Source of the DNA: Mesorhizobium hawassense
GTDB lineage: Bacteria > Pseudomonadota > Alphaproteobacteria > Rhizobiales > Rhizobiaceae
Direction: 5' to 3'
Assembly (NCBI RefSeq): GCF_003289945.1
Contig: NZ_QMBP01000004.1
Span: 62,001 to 126,000, forward strand
DNA: 64,000 bases
Shown: in pieces, positions 53,347 through 62,773 of the stretch
Position numbering within the stretch: the first letter of the stretch is position 1
Layout of the letters: every line of letters starts with the position of its first letter
Program-made: the position numbers and the translations under genes
The notes under the pieces: generated by a model
What the model was told of the DNA's origin: nothing
What the model saw: the letters and a program-made list of their open reading frames with translations, nothing else
The model's database searches: none

Positions 53347-53425
53347 CGTCACATTCTCCGATCTTCATGCAGCGCTGGCAATCCGGTCCGCCGGCCAGAG
53401 GGCTTGCTGTGGATGTCTGTCGCGC

Positions 53426-54607
53426 TCATGTCCTGTCTGCCAGTCTCGGAAAATTGCCGGAAGGCCGAGGATAATCCTGCTCGGGCTGCCGGGCGATGGC
53501 CGCGATCCTTCGTTCCGCATCGGCGATCGCATCCTTACCGTCCAGCACGCGGAACACCGCGTCATAGGCACAGGCTTCGTCATGCTCCAGCCAGATCATC
53601 TCGCCGCGCTCACGCGCGGCGAGATTGCCGAGCACATGATGCGTCGAGGGCTCGATGCCGAGCGCATACTGCCCGGCCTGGAAATTCTGCCATTCGTAAC
53701 AGCAGGGCAACTGGTCCTTGCGGGTGACGACCTCGAAGCCGAGGCCAAGGCGGTCGTTGACGACCGCCACCGGCACCTCGCCTTTGGCGTCGGCGCCAAG
53801 CTCGTGCTGCCAGACCTGTTCGCTGAAGCCGAGTCGCGGCGCGGGCACGGTGCGGTAGCCGATTCTTTGCGCTTGGTAGCTCTCCCCGGCATGCGCGGCC
53901 CAGACCACGTCACGGATCGGAGCCAGATAGCGCGAGCCATCGTCGAGCAGCGGATGCCCGACATTGACGTGGTAGAAATACATATGCGGCGTGCGGTGGA
54001 AGCCGTGATTGACGACGCGGTCCGAGAGCCGTATCTCGCTGCCGCCGACATCGGCCTCGATACGGCGGATGAGATGCAGGTCCTCGCCGAACACGCTCGC
54101 CTGCTGGACGACGCCTTCGGCCCACAAGACGCAACGGTCGCCGTCCCAGTTTTCGCCATAGCCGGTGAGCCGCGCGGGGATGGTGCCGACGCGCCCATGC
54201 AGCGAATGCGTCACCGCCTTGCGTCCGGGATAGTTGTAGTTTTCGGCCGGAACCTCGTTGCGGCCGAGAATGTGGTCGAGGCCGCAGGTGACCAGCAGGC
54301 CGGAAAAGGACCGCCCCCAGGCAAACCCGTCCTCGCCTTCATAGTCATGCAGGCCCGGGTTACGGAACCCGCTCGGCGAATGCCAGCCGATCGCCTGGCC
54401 CTTGTACTCGCAATCGGCGATGTCGAGCGCCCGGTCGACCAGCGCGGTGAAGCGCAGGCCCGATCCGGTGCGGAATTCGAGCATGCGGATGCCGCGCTCG
54501 ACGCCGTCGCCAAGCGTCATTAGCCGCACGCCGGCGAACTGCGACAGCATGCCCGAGCGTTCGGCAACTTGCCTTCGCGACAATGTCTTGCCGTAGAGAT
54601 CTACCAT
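53426..54607 (-). CDS. Aldose 1-epimerase-family protein (DUF4432)
   Basis: Cytoplasmic protein of 393 residues with the galactose-mutarotase-like beta-sandwich. Recognisable segments are RFTALVDRALDIADCEYKGQ, FSGLLVTCGLDHILG, SLHGRVGTIPARL (substrate His) and PHMYFYHVNVGHPLLDDGSR. Family DUF4432 proteins are usually found with sugar-catabolic genes. It lies 47 bases after the isomerase gene and 79 before the MocD-like gene. It may interconvert anomers or bind a cyclic sugar. Confidence 0.88.
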   Translation of the reverse strand: MVDLYGKTLSRRQVAERSGMLSQFAGVRLMTLGDGVERGIRMLEFRTGSGLRFTALVDRALDIADCEYKGQAIGWHSPSGFRNPGLHDYEGEDGFAWGRSFSGLLVTCGLDHILGRNEVPAENYNYPGRKAVTHSLHGRVGTIPARLTGYGENWDGDRCVLWAEGVVQQASVFGEDLHLIRRIEADVGGSEIRLSDRVVNHGFHRTPHMYFYHVNVGHPLLDDGSRYLAPIRDVVWAAHAGESYQAQRIGYRTVPAPRLGFSEQVWQHELGADAKGEVPVAVVNDRLGLGFEVVTRKDQLPCCYEWQNFQAGQYALGIEPSTHHVLGNLAARERGEMIWLEHDEACAYDAVFRVLDGKDAIADAERRIAAIARQPEQDYPRPSGNFPRLADRT

Positions 54608-54654
54608 GCCGCGCTCGGGTTCCTCACATTCAGCTTCGACGCCTCATGCCGATC

Positions 54655-55569
54655 TCAGAGGCCGTTCTCGCGGAACTTCCCGTCGAGGAACTTCTTGGCG
54701 CGCGGCACATCGTCTTCCGACAGATGCTCGATGATCACCGGGATGTTGGGATGCTTCTCGGCGAGGCGCTTGAGATAGAGATCGTAGTTCAGCGAACCGA
54801 GGCCCGGCGCCGGCAGCTCGATCTCGCCGACGCCGCGGAAGGTGTGGCTTTCCATCGCGTCGGAATCGCCGATATCGGCATGCTTTTCCGACTTGTCGTC
54901 GCCCGAGCGCTTCACGTCCTTGGCGTGGGCTATTTTGATGTTGTCGGTCAGCGTGTCGAAGACCTGATTGAGTATCTGGTCCATCCGGTCGATGTTGTGG
55001 GTCTCGAAATAGTTGGTCGGATCCATCAGCAGACCAAGGCCGGGATGATCGACCTGCGCGAACATCTTCACCGTCTCCTCGACCGAGCCGACGACGTTGT
55101 TGACATAGGTTTCGAGCAGGAAGACCGCCCCATGGTCGTAAGCCGTCTGGGCAAGGTCGGCGATCACCTTGCGGCATTCCTCGAAGCCTTCCTCGGTCTT
55201 GTTCTTCGGGTGATGCACCCAGTCGGATTCGGTGTTGTAGGTGCCGGTCTCCGAGATCACGTAGGGCGAGCCGAAATGACGGGCGTTGCGGATGATCTCC
55301 TTGAGATAGCCGACGCGCTTGTCGCGCTCTGCCTTGTCGGGATGTATGATGTTCGTATAGCCCGACACGCAGCAGACCGGCAGGTTGTGGTCGCGGAAGG
55401 TGTCGCGCACCTTCTTGGCCTTGTCCTTGGTGATCTGGCCGGCCGACAGGTCGACATCCTTGAAGTGCAGGTCGAGCTGCACCGTGTTGAAACCGAGGCC
55501 GCGGATCTTCTTCGCCGTCTCTTCGAGGCCGTACGGGAAATAGCCCGTGAAAATGCCTGCCTGCATCAT
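54655..55569 (-). CDS. Sugar phosphate isomerase/epimerase (xylose-isomerase-like TIM barrel)
   Basis: Cytoplasmic enzyme of 304 residues. Metal-ligand segments are AVFLLETYVNNV, LLMDPTNYFETHN, IAHAKDVKRSG and PVIIEHLSED, giving the usual Glu-Asp-His-Glu set. AGGGAGGAATTCAAG precedes the ATG. Relatives include MocC and IolE/IolH-type inositol enzymes and ketose epimerases. It follows the Gfo/Idh/MocA gene, the usual pairing for cyclitol or sugar-amine breakdown. The exact substrate cannot be told. Confidence 0.9.
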   Translation of the reverse strand: MMQAGIFTGYFPYGLEETAKKIRGLGFNTVQLDLHFKDVDLSAGQITKDKAKKVRDTFRDHNLPVCCVSGYTNIIHPDKAERDKRVGYLKEIIRNARHFGSPYVISETGTYNTESDWVHHPKNKTEEGFEECRKVIADLAQTAYDHGAVFLLETYVNNVVGSVEETVKMFAQVDHPGLGLLMDPTNYFETHNIDRMDQILNQVFDTLTDNIKIAHAKDVKRSGDDKSEKHADIGDSDAMESHTFRGVGEIELPAPGLGSLNYDLYLKRLAEKHPNIPVIIEHLSEDDVPRAKKFLDGKFRENGL

Positions 55570-55630
55570 GATCTTGAATTCCTCCCTGTAAGCGATTCAG
55601 TTGTCAGTGATTTCAGTTGATTGCGTGGGT

Positions 55631-56719
55631 TCAGTTGATCGGGATTTCGGAGAGCTTGACCGTGCGGCCCGCCGCCATCGAGCGATAGCCTGCCTCGACC
55701 AGCGCCATGGTCTTGACGTTGTCGGCGACGGAGAGCGCCGGCGGTGTGCCGGTCTTCACTGCGTGCTGCAGCTGCTCCATGACGCCGATGAAGGCATGCG
55801 GGAACCACATCGTTTCCCAGCTCGGGCTCACCCATTGGCCGCCGGTCGTCTCGGCTGAAGCATAAGTCAGCGTCGAGGCGGCACCCGTCGGCCAGCCGAT
55901 GGTGCCCTTGGCGACACCCTTGGTGCCATCGACGCGCCAGTTGATGTGCTGGTCGTCCTTGTAGCCTTGCTGGCGCGGGCCAGACCACACGTCCTCCAGC
56001 GAGAGCGCAAGCACGCCTGATGGAAAACGCAGCGTCGAGACGGTGATGCCGTCGGAATGATCGAACTGGGTGCGCGGGTCCTTGCGCGTCAGCGTCGTGA
56101 TCTCGTCCGGATCGCCGAACAGGAAGCGCAGCACGTCGAGGTGATGCACGCTCATATTGGCTAATGTCAGCCGGTCGTAGCCCTGGAGGAAGGTCTGCCA
56201 ATGCGGGATCGCATGCATGTCGATCTGCGCGAAGACGATGTCGCCGAGCGCGCCGCTGTCGATGATCTGCTTCAAGACGCGCATCGACTGGTCGTAGCGC
56301 ATGTTCTGGTTGACCGAGAGGATCTTGCCGGACTTAGCCGCCTCGTCGCGCAGCTTGACGGCTTCCTCGACCGACAGCGCCAAAGGCTTCTGCGCCAGGA
56401 TCGCCTTGATGTGCTTCTGCTTCAGCGCATGGCGGATCAGTGCCGGCTGCTGATCGGGCGGAAAGGCCAGGTCGATGATATCGACATTTTCGTCCTCGAT
56501 CAGTTGTTCCGGCGTGTCGTGCACGGTCGCAATGCCCCAGCGGGTGGCGACCTTCCGAGCATTCGCCTTGGTGCGCGAGGCGATTGCCACCACCGGAAAG
56601 CCTGCTTCCTTGTAGGCGGCCAGATGGCACTCAGCCATGATCATGCCGGCGCCGACGCAGCCGATCCGGTATTCCCTGGTGCGAACCTTGACGTCCGGCT
56701 CGAAGCCTTTTTCTGCCAT
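55631..56719 (-). CDS. Gfo/Idh/MocA-family NAD(P)-dependent oxidoreductase
   Basis: Cytoplasmic dehydrogenase of 362 residues. The Rossmann motif is IGCVGAGMIMAECHL (about residues 20-34), the catalytic Lys is in AQKPLALSVEEA, and the C-terminal sheet includes DMHAIPHWQTF. The start at 56719 follows GGAGGAAGAG; an in-frame GTG at 56758 overlaps the ATPase stop but has no such site. Family members oxidise sugars and cyclitols (inositol dehydrogenase, MocA). Fifth gene after the binding protein and directly downstream of the importer ATPases. Confidence 0.92.
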   Translation of the reverse strand: MAEKGFEPDVKVRTREYRIGCVGAGMIMAECHLAAYKEAGFPVVAIASRTKANARKVATRWGIATVHDTPEQLIEDENVDIIDLAFPPDQQPALIRHALKQKHIKAILAQKPLALSVEEAVKLRDEAAKSGKILSVNQNMRYDQSMRVLKQIIDSGALGDIVFAQIDMHAIPHWQTFLQGYDRLTLANMSVHHLDVLRFLFGDPDEITTLTRKDPRTQFDHSDGITVSTLRFPSGVLALSLEDVWSGPRQQGYKDDQHINWRVDGTKGVAKGTIGWPTGAASTLTYASAETTGGQWVSPSWETMWFPHAFIGVMEQLQHAVKTGTPPALSVADNVKTMALVEAGYRSMAAGRTVKLSEIPIN

Positions 56720-56754
56720 CTCTTCCTCCCGAAACTCTGTCCTCGCGGTGGCCG

Positions 56755-57825
56755 TCACAGCGCGCCTCCGTCCCGGCCGAAATAATGCACGCGACCCGGT
56801 TCGCAGGATATCGCCACCATCGCGTCCGGCCTGATGTCAGGCTGCCCGCGCAGCAAGGCCCTGAGCCGCGCCTGTCCGGCGGCCAAAGTCACCACGGTGT
56901 AGCCGCCGAGCGGCTCGACCTCGAACACTCGCGCCGGGCGGCCCGGGCCCCCCTCCGCCGTCTCGTTGTCGGTCCAGGGCCGGACCTTGATGTCTTCCGG
57001 CCTGAGCCCGATCTCGATCGCCTCGGCCGGCGCCTTGACATCGGCAATGCGGATCGTCCCTTCCGCCGCCTCGACCCCATCCGCGCCGCGCACCGACGGC
57101 AGGATGTTCATCATCGGCGATCCAAGCATGCGCGCCACATAGGCGCTTGCCGGGCGATCGTAGATCTCCGCCGGCGCGCCGATCTGTCTGATCCGGCCGT
57201 TCTCGAGGATCGCCATGCGGTCGGCGACCGACATCGCCTCCTCCTGGTCATGCGTGACATAGATCAGCGTCTTGCCGAGCTCGCGCTGGATGCGCTTCAG
57301 CTCGACACGCGTCTCCTCGCGCAGCCGCGCATCGAGCGCCGAGATCGGATCGTCCATCAGATAGGCGGCCGGGTCGCGCACCAGGGCGCGCGCGATCGCC
57401 ACGCGCTGCCGCTCGCCGCCCGAAAGCTGTGCCGGCGGCTTGTGCAGGATGTGACCGATATGCAGCTTGGCCGCGACGTCGGCCAGCCGCCTCTCGATCT
57501 CGGCTTCGGCGACCTTCCGCTCGACCAGCGGGAAGCGGACATTGTCGCGCGCGCTCATGTGCGGGAACAGCGCCAGGTTCTGGAACACCATCGCGACGTT
57601 GCGCTCGGCCGGCGAGACGCTGTTGACCGGCTTGCCGCCGATCAGGATCTCGCCCTGATCCAGCACTTCCAGTCCCAGCACCAGGCGCAGGATCGTCGAC
57701 TTGCCCGACAGCGGCGGCCCGAAGAAGCAGAAGAACTCGTTGTCGTTGACGGTGAAGGAGGCGTCGTCGACGGCAAGCGTGTTGCCGTAGCGCTTGGTGA
57801 CATTGCGGAAAACGATATCGGCCAT
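56755..57825 (-). CDS. CUT1 ABC transporter ATPase, intact signature but Walker B Glu replaced by Asp
   Basis: ATPase of 356 residues, MalK/UgpC class with a C-terminal TOBE domain. Walker A is GPPLSGKST, Q-loop VFQNLALFPH, signature LSGGERQRVAIARAL, Walker B YLMDDPISALD, switch histidine THDQEEA. Asp159 stands where the catalytic Glu is expected. The neighbouring ATPase has the opposite pattern, an intact Walker B with a damaged signature, so the two probably form a heterodimer with one active ATP site. It starts three bases after the partner's stop. Rhizobial glycerol importers (GlpS/GlpT) also use two ATPases. Confidence 0.92.
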   Translation of the reverse strand: MADIVFRNVTKRYGNTLAVDDASFTVNDNEFFCFFGPPLSGKSTILRLVLGLEVLDQGEILIGGKPVNSVSPAERNVAMVFQNLALFPHMSARDNVRFPLVERKVAEAEIERRLADVAAKLHIGHILHKPPAQLSGGERQRVAIARALVRDPAAYLMDDPISALDARLREETRVELKRIQRELGKTLIYVTHDQEEAMSVADRMAILENGRIRQIGAPAEIYDRPASAYVARMLGSPMMNILPSVRGADGVEAAEGTIRIADVKAPAEAIEIGLRPEDIKVRPWTDNETAEGGPGRPARVFEVEPLGGYTVVTLAAGQARLRALLRGQPDIRPDAMVAISCEPGRVHYFGRDGGAL

Positions 57826-57828
57826 GTC

Positions 57829-58914
57829 TCAGCCCGCCTTAACTGCAAGGCCGGTGGCGGCGTCGAAGATGCGCACCGAGGAAGCCGGTGGCGCAACCAC
57901 CGCCGTCTGCCCGACCGACAGGCCGACATCGTTCTCGAACACCGCCTTCACCGCGCTCTCGCCGTCACCGAGATGGACGATTGTGCGCGCGCCGATCCGC
58001 TCGACGAAGCTCACCGGCATGGAGAGCCCGCGCTCCGCAAGCGCCACCTGCTCGGGCCGAAAACCATAGAGCACGTCACCGCGCATCGCTCTCACTGCCG
58101 AAGCCAGTTCATCCGGCAAGGGCGGCGTGACGCCGAGCGGGCCGAGATCGACGACCAGCCCGCGGTCGCTTTCGGCCGGCCTGCCCTTGAGCAGGTTCAT
58201 GCCTGGAGCGCCGATGAAGCGGGCGACGAAGACATTGGCCGGATTGTTGTAGACTTCGAGCGGCGTGCCGACCTGCTGCAGCACGCCATGGTCCATCACC
58301 GCGATGCGGTCGGCCATGGTCATGGCTTCGAGCTGGTCATGCGTGACATAGACCATGGTCTGCCTGAACTGGCGCTGCAGCTGCTTGAGCTCGGTGCGCA
58401 TCACCGCGCGAAAGGCGGCGTCGACATTGGACAACGGCTCGTCGAGCAGGAAGATCGCCGGCTCCATGATCGCCGAGCGGCCGATCGCGACGCGCTGCAG
58501 GATGTTGACCGAGAGCCTGTCAGCCTTGCGGTCGAGCAGCGGCGAAAGCTGCAGCATCTCGGCGACGGCGCCGACGCGGCGGTCGATCTCGGCCTTGGCG
58601 GCGCCGCGCATCCTCGGCCCGTAAGCGAGATTCTGGCGCACGCTCATATGGGTGAAGATGGCGTAGTTCTGGAAGACGAAGCCGACGCCACGCCGGCCCA
58701 TCGGGACGCCGGCCATATCGCGCTCGCCGAACAGGATCCTGCCGCTGGTCGGCTCTTCCATGCCAGCGATCATGTTCATCGTCGTCGACTTGCCGCAGCC
58801 CGACGGTCCGAGCAGCGCCATAAACTCGCCATCGGCGATTTCGAGGTCCATCGTCTTCAGCGCCGCGAAGTCGCCGAAGGACTTGGTAAGGTTTTTGAGA
58901 TGGATGGCGCTCAT
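57829..58914 (-). CDS. CUT1 ABC transporter ATPase, intact Walker B but degenerate signature (LSVNI)
   Basis: ATPase of 361 residues, same class as its neighbour. Walker A is GPSGCGKST, Q-loop FVFQNYAIFTH, Walker B AIFLLDEPLSNVDA with the catalytic Glu, switch histidine THDQLEA. The signature reads LSVNILQRVAIG (residues 134-138 are LSVNI) instead of LSGGQ. In a heterodimer its Walker motifs would face the partner's intact LSGGE, making one complete site. The ATG overlaps the permease stop (ATGA). A TOBE domain occupies about residues 240-361. Confidence 0.92.
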   Translation of the reverse strand: MSAIHLKNLTKSFGDFAALKTMDLEIADGEFMALLGPSGCGKSTTMNMIAGMEEPTSGRILFGERDMAGVPMGRRGVGFVFQNYAIFTHMSVRQNLAYGPRMRGAAKAEIDRRVGAVAEMLQLSPLLDRKADRLSVNILQRVAIGRSAIMEPAIFLLDEPLSNVDAAFRAVMRTELKQLQRQFRQTMVYVTHDQLEAMTMADRIAVMDHGVLQQVGTPLEVYNNPANVFVARFIGAPGMNLLKGRPAESDRGLVVDLGPLGVTPPLPDELASAVRAMRGDVLYGFRPEQVALAERGLSMPVSFVERIGARTIVHLGDGESAVKAVFENDVGLSVGQTAVVAPPASSVRIFDAATGLAVKAG

Positions 58915-59834
58915 GCCGGCACCTCCCGGGCCTTGGCCATGCGCTTCATGGCGTAGACCGCGACGATCGAAAGCACGATCAGGATGGCGAGGGCGATCGC
59001 CGCCACATAACCCCAGATCAGGTCCTGCGTGGTGACCTTGTAGATGTAGACGGAGATCGTCTCGGTGGCGACGCCCGGGCCGCCGCCGGTCATGATGTAA
59101 AGCGTGTCGAAGATCTTGAAGTTCTCGATCACCCTTATCGCCAGCGCGATGATGATGATCGTCTTCATCTTCGGCAGCACGATAGTGGTGAAGCGCTGCC
59201 ACGCATTGGCGCCGAGCAGCGTCGCAGCCTTCATCTGGTCCTCCGGCACGCCGACCAGGCCGGCGAGCAGGATCAGGAACATCAGCGGCGTCCACTGCCA
59301 GATGTCGGCGATCATCACCGCAATCAGCGCCAGGGTCGGATCGGAGAGCCAGGCGATCGTCACCGGCGCGCCGACGATCCGCGCCAGGATGTCGTTCACC
59401 GGGCCGCCCGACTGGAACAGCATGAAGAACATGTAGCCGGCCACCGCCGGCACCACCATCATCGGCATCAAGAGGATCGAGTAGAAGACGCGCTTGCCGA
59501 GAAAGTCGTCGGCGAACAGCATCGCCAGCGCCAGGCCGAGCAGGAACTCCGCCGGCACGCAGACCAGCATGACGATCGCCGTGCGCTGCAGCGCGCTCCA
59601 GAACCGGGTGTCGGCCGCGAGGTCGGTGTAGTTGGCAAAGCTGTTCCACATCTCCCAGGCGTTCCACCAGCCGACGCCCGACAGCGGCGACCAGTCTGTG
59701 ACGCTGATGTAGAGCTGCATCAAAAGCGGAAAGGCCGAGATGAACAGAACCAGGATCTGCGCCGGCAAGGTCAGGCGAAAGCCAAGCTTCGCCCCCTCGT
59801 CCCGGGGCGCCGGTGTAGCGCCTGCGGTGCTCAT
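58911..59834 (-). CDS. CUT1 sugar ABC transporter permease (MalF/UgpA-like)
   Basis: Inner-membrane permease of 307 residues, six helices. The EAA loop is EDQMKAATLLGANAWQRFTTIVLP, and TGGGPGVATETISVYIYK follows, typical of the MalF side. The ATG at 59834 is preferred because GGAGGATCAG lies just upstream; an ATG at 59870 overlaps the previous stop (ATGA) and would add 12 residues. It pairs with the next permease on the ATPase heterodimer. Confidence 0.92.
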   Translation of the reverse strand: MSTAGATPAPRDEGAKLGFRLTLPAQILVLFISAFPLLMQLYISVTDWSPLSGVGWWNAWEMWNSFANYTDLAADTRFWSALQRTAIVMLVCVPAEFLLGLALAMLFADDFLGKRVFYSILLMPMMVVPAVAGYMFFMLFQSGGPVNDILARIVGAPVTIAWLSDPTLALIAVMIADIWQWTPLMFLILLAGLVGVPEDQMKAATLLGANAWQRFTTIVLPKMKTIIIIALAIRVIENFKIFDTLYIMTGGGPGVATETISVYIYKVTTQDLIWGYVAAIALAILIVLSIVAVYAMKRMAKAREVPA

Positions 59835-59866
59835 CTGATCCTCCGAAATCGTCGCCGTCGCTGCGC

Positions 59867-60727
59867 TCATTGCTTCAGCGCTCCGAAGGTCAGCCCGCGC
59901 ACCAGGTGGCGCTGGATGGCGATGCCCATGATCACCGGCGGTACCGCCGCGATCAGGCCGAGCGCGGCCTTGGCGCCGTAGAGCTGCCCGGTCATCGAGG
60001 AGGAGAGCGATGCCATGTAGACGGGGATCGTCACCCATTCGCGCGTCGTGAGCAGCAGCGCGATGAGATAATCCGACCAGTTGAGGATGAACACGAAGAG
60101 CGCCGCGCTTGCCAGCGGCGCGCGCATCATCGGCAGCGTGATGCGGGTGAAGACGCGCAACCGCGAGCAGCCCTCGACGAGCGCCGCCTCCTCGATCTCG
60201 CGCGGCATGTCGTCGAAGAAGGTCTTCATCAGCCAGAAGGCGAAGGGCAGCGTGACGATGCCGTAGATCAGCGCCAGCCCCCACCACGTGTCGTTGAGGT
60301 TGAGGAACGCCCACATGATCATCACCGGGATCATGACGGCCATCGGCGGAAACAGCCTGAGCTGGATCAGCGCCAGCGGCAGGTTCTGGCCGGAGCCGAA
60401 GCGCGACAGGCCGTAGGCCGCGGCAGTGCCCGCCGACATGGCGATCGCGGTCCCGAACACCGCCGACAGCAGCGACGACAGGATCGGCTTCACCGCCGTG
60501 TGGTCGAGCGCCACGATCAGGTCGTTGGTGGAATGGCCGAAGACGAACTCGAAGTTGGCGAGCGTCGGCTGCTTCGGCCACCATGTCAGGTCGGCGCCCG
60601 TCGCCGACCATTCGCCGATCGGCTTGAAGGCCATCGACACCATCCACAGGATCGGCACCAGCGTCACCGCCATCGCTGCGAGGATCGCGGCGTAGCGGAA
60701 TATCTCGAAGGGAACGGAACGCTTCAT
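59867..60727 (-). CDS. CUT1 sugar ABC transporter permease (MalG/UgpE-like)
   Basis: Inner-membrane permease of 286 residues, six helices. The EAA loop is [23 protein letters not shown], preceded by [15 protein letters not shown], and the C-terminus is [11 protein letters not shown], as in MalG-type proteins. The ATG at 60727 lies 80 bases after the binding-protein stop; the ribosome site is weak, so coupling or a leader may help. First of the two permeases. Confidence 0.93.
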   Translation of the reverse strand: MKRSVPFEIFRYAAILAAMAVTLVPILWMVSMAFKPIGEWSATGADLTWWPKQPTLANFEFVFGHSTNDLIVALDHTAVKPILSSLLSAVFGTAIAMSAGTAAAYGLSRFGSGQNLPLALIQLRLFPPMAVMIPVMIMWAFLNLNDTWWGLALIYGIVTLPFAFWLMKTFFDDMPREIEEAALVEGCSRLRVFTRITLPMMRAPLASAALFVFILNWSDYLIALLLTTREWVTIPVYMASLSSSMTGQLYGAKAALGLIAAVPPVIMGIAIQRHLVRGLTFGALKQ

Positions 60728-60807
60728 CTGGCTGCTTTGCTGGTGGCGTTGCTGGCGAAGGGGAGGAACGCTCGCCCTCCCCTCCCTTTCTGATCCAGGG
60801 AGACGGA

Positions 60808-62421
60808 TCAGCTGATCGGATCGAGAACGGTCGGCCAAGCCTCCTTGTTGGTCTTGATGGCTTCGAGCAATTTCTCCTCGCCGGTCCGGCGCGCGATCTT
60901 CTTCCACTCGCGCTCGGTATCGGCCATCGCCTGCTCCGGCGTCTTGGCCTTGGTCAGCGATGCCATGAGGTTCTCGTCGAGCGCGTTGTGGAAGGCCGTG
61001 GCGCCGGGATAGTTGATGGTCGGCACCGTGCGCGCCACCGTCTCGCGCACCACATCCATGTGGTAGGCGTGATAGGTCTGGCGTACCAGCGGATCGGAGA
61101 AGTCCGAGAGCCGGAACGGATCGAGATAGCCGCCGGGATTGGCGCTCATCCAGGCATAGATGCGAGCCGAGCCGAGCCACTGCAGCAGAAGGTAGGCGGC
61201 CTCCGGATTCTTCGACTGCGACGAGACCATGCCGGTCAGCGAGAACCAGAGCACCGAGCGGCTGATCAGCTTGCCGTCGTTCTCGCGTCCCGGCGGCAGC
61301 ATCGAGCCGATCTTGCCGGTGACGGCCGAATCCTTGTTGCCGGCATTGTCGAGGAATTTCGGCAGGTTGGAGAAGGCGCAGGTCATCGCCGCCCCACCCT
61401 TGGCGAAATTGCCGTACTGCTCCGGCCAGCCCCACGAGATCGCGTCGGGCGAGTGATGCGCCAGCGAGTCGACATATTCCTTCGTCGCGGCGACGCCCTG
61501 TTCGGAATTGATCAGCGGCTTGCCGTCGTCGCCGAACAGGAACTGGTTGGGCGAGGCCATCGAGACATAGCGCTGGTACCAGTTGGTATAGCCCCAGCCC
61601 TGGTTGCGCAGGTCGGTCGAGCCGAACAGGGCTTTGTCCGGCCGCTGGAAGAACGCCGCGACCTCGCTGTGCTGCTTCCAGGTCTTGGGCGGCGCCAGAT
61701 CGTAGCCATATTTGTCCTTGAAGGCCTTCTGCTCGGCCGCATCGCCGAACAGGTCGGTGCGGTAGACCCAGGTCTGGAAATCGCCATCGAGCGACACGCC
61801 ATAGCTCGAACCGCGATACTGATTGAGCAGCGACACGCCCTTGGCGCCGTTGACATAACCCTGCTTCGGGTCGTCCCATTCCGGCTTGTGCTTGGCGACG
61901 AAGTCGTCGAGCTTGGCGATGCCGCCGGTCTCGGCGAGATCGCCAAGCCGGTTCCATTCGGTCGAATAGATGTCGTAGGCCCCACCTTTGGTGGAGATGT
62001 CCTGCATCGTCTTGGTGAATTCCTGGCCGTTCGGCAGGCCGACGATCTCGATCGCGATGCCGGTTTCCTTTTCCCAGAGATCCTTGATCGACGGCGCGCC
62101 GGCCGGGAAAGGTTTCGTCAGCTGGCCGATCGAACCGTCGGACAGGCCGAGCACGATCTTTGCCGGCGCCTTGCCGGACGCCTTCAGCGCTTTGGCCGCC
62201 TCAACGGCGCGGCCTTCCGGCGTGTCGGGCCCGTACTGATAGCGCTCGGCGCCGTCGAAGCCGGTCGGCCCGCCGATCATGCCGGGCGCCAGCGCGTCCG
62301 CCGCGAAGGCGCGGCCGGGACGAATGAACTGCGGTGCAATACCAGTCGCGGCGACGAACACCGCCGCCTTTCCTCCAGACGCCAGCAGGCGGCGCCGCGA
62401 CATGCGGATCAATTGAGACAT
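60808..62421 (-). CDS. Extracellular solute-binding protein, family 1 (long, GlpV-like)
   Basis: Exported receptor of 537 residues, longer than ordinary sugar receptors (about 400-430). The start at 62421 follows GGGAGGAATTCG. The N-terminus has [20 protein letters not shown], a Tat-like signal, cut near AFAA. The body has [40 protein letters not shown] and [13 protein letters not shown]. Length, and the two-ATPase importer behind it, resemble the GlpSTPQV glycerol system of rhizobia. The catabolic genes here point to a sugar or cyclitol instead. First gene of the 11-gene operon. Confidence 0.9.
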   Translation of the reverse strand: MSQLIRMSRRRLLASGGKAAVFVAATGIAPQFIRPGRAFAADALAPGMIGGPTGFDGAERYQYGPDTPEGRAVEAAKALKASGKAPAKIVLGLSDGSIGQLTKPFPAGAPSIKDLWEKETGIAIEIVGLPNGQEFTKTMQDISTKGGAYDIYSTEWNRLGDLAETGGIAKLDDFVAKHKPEWDDPKQGYVNGAKGVSLLNQYRGSSYGVSLDGDFQTWVYRTDLFGDAAEQKAFKDKYGYDLAPPKTWKQHSEVAAFFQRPDKALFGSTDLRNQGWGYTNWYQRYVSMASPNQFLFGDDGKPLINSEQGVAATKEYVDSLAHHSPDAISWGWPEQYGNFAKGGAAMTCAFSNLPKFLDNAGNKDSAVTGKIGSMLPPGRENDGKLISRSVLWFSLTGMVSSQSKNPEAAYLLLQWLGSARIYAWMSANPGGYLDPFRLSDFSDPLVRQTYHAYHMDVVRETVARTVPTINYPGATAFHNALDENLMASLTKAKTPEQAMADTEREWKKIARRTGEEKLLEAIKTNKEAWPTVLDPIS

Positions 62422-62773
62422 CGAATTCCTCCCTCGGGGCCTGTTCCTCCATGGCCCGCGTGAGGGATATTGACGACAGTGCGTGAAGCCTGTCAACATC
62501 ATAAATACTCAAAACACGTCATAAGATCGCAAATGAGGGAGAGCATGCAGTCCACAGAGCTTGTCACGTCGCACCCATTGCTTGGATTTGAGGGGCCTCT
62601 GCCTCGGCTCGGCCGACTTTTCCGGACCTTGGCTGCCTTGTGTAACGCGCCGGCTTGCGTCCAGGCCAAGGGCGGTTACATCATTTCACATCAGAATCGC
62701 TGCTGCGGCTGAGCGGTTTTCGGGAACGGATTGGCGGCTGCGTGATTTTGATGCTTGCGATGAGGTGCTCGAC
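62422..62773. promoter_or_regulatory. Divergent control region of the moc-like operon and its LacI regulator
   Basis: A 352-base region. On the minus strand TTGACA (62491-62496) and TCAATA (62468-62473) are 17 bases apart, a good sigma-70 promoter about 45 bases before the binding-protein start. Its flank at 62496-62535 is AT-rich. TGTAAC (62641-62646) and GTTACA (62675-62680) form a wide inverted repeat of unknown meaning. I see no short palindrome that is clearly the LacI operator, and no small gene. Confidence 0.5.
62468..62496 (-). promoter_or_regulatory. Candidate sigma-70 promoter of the moc-like operon
   Basis: -35 TTGACA is a perfect match, the spacer is 17 bases, and -10 TCAATA matches TATAAT at three or four positions. 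It is oriented toward the binding-protein gene. Confidence 0.5.

Noticed and set aside
57829..59667. A single long frame that would fuse the permease region to the ATPase
   Set aside because: The permease is in another frame there; the ATPase similarity starts exactly at the ATG at 58914, which overlaps the permease stop.
62470..62712. 80-codon open frame in the LacI/binding-protein intergenic region
   Set aside because: No ribosome site or recognisable similarity; it overlaps the likely promoter.
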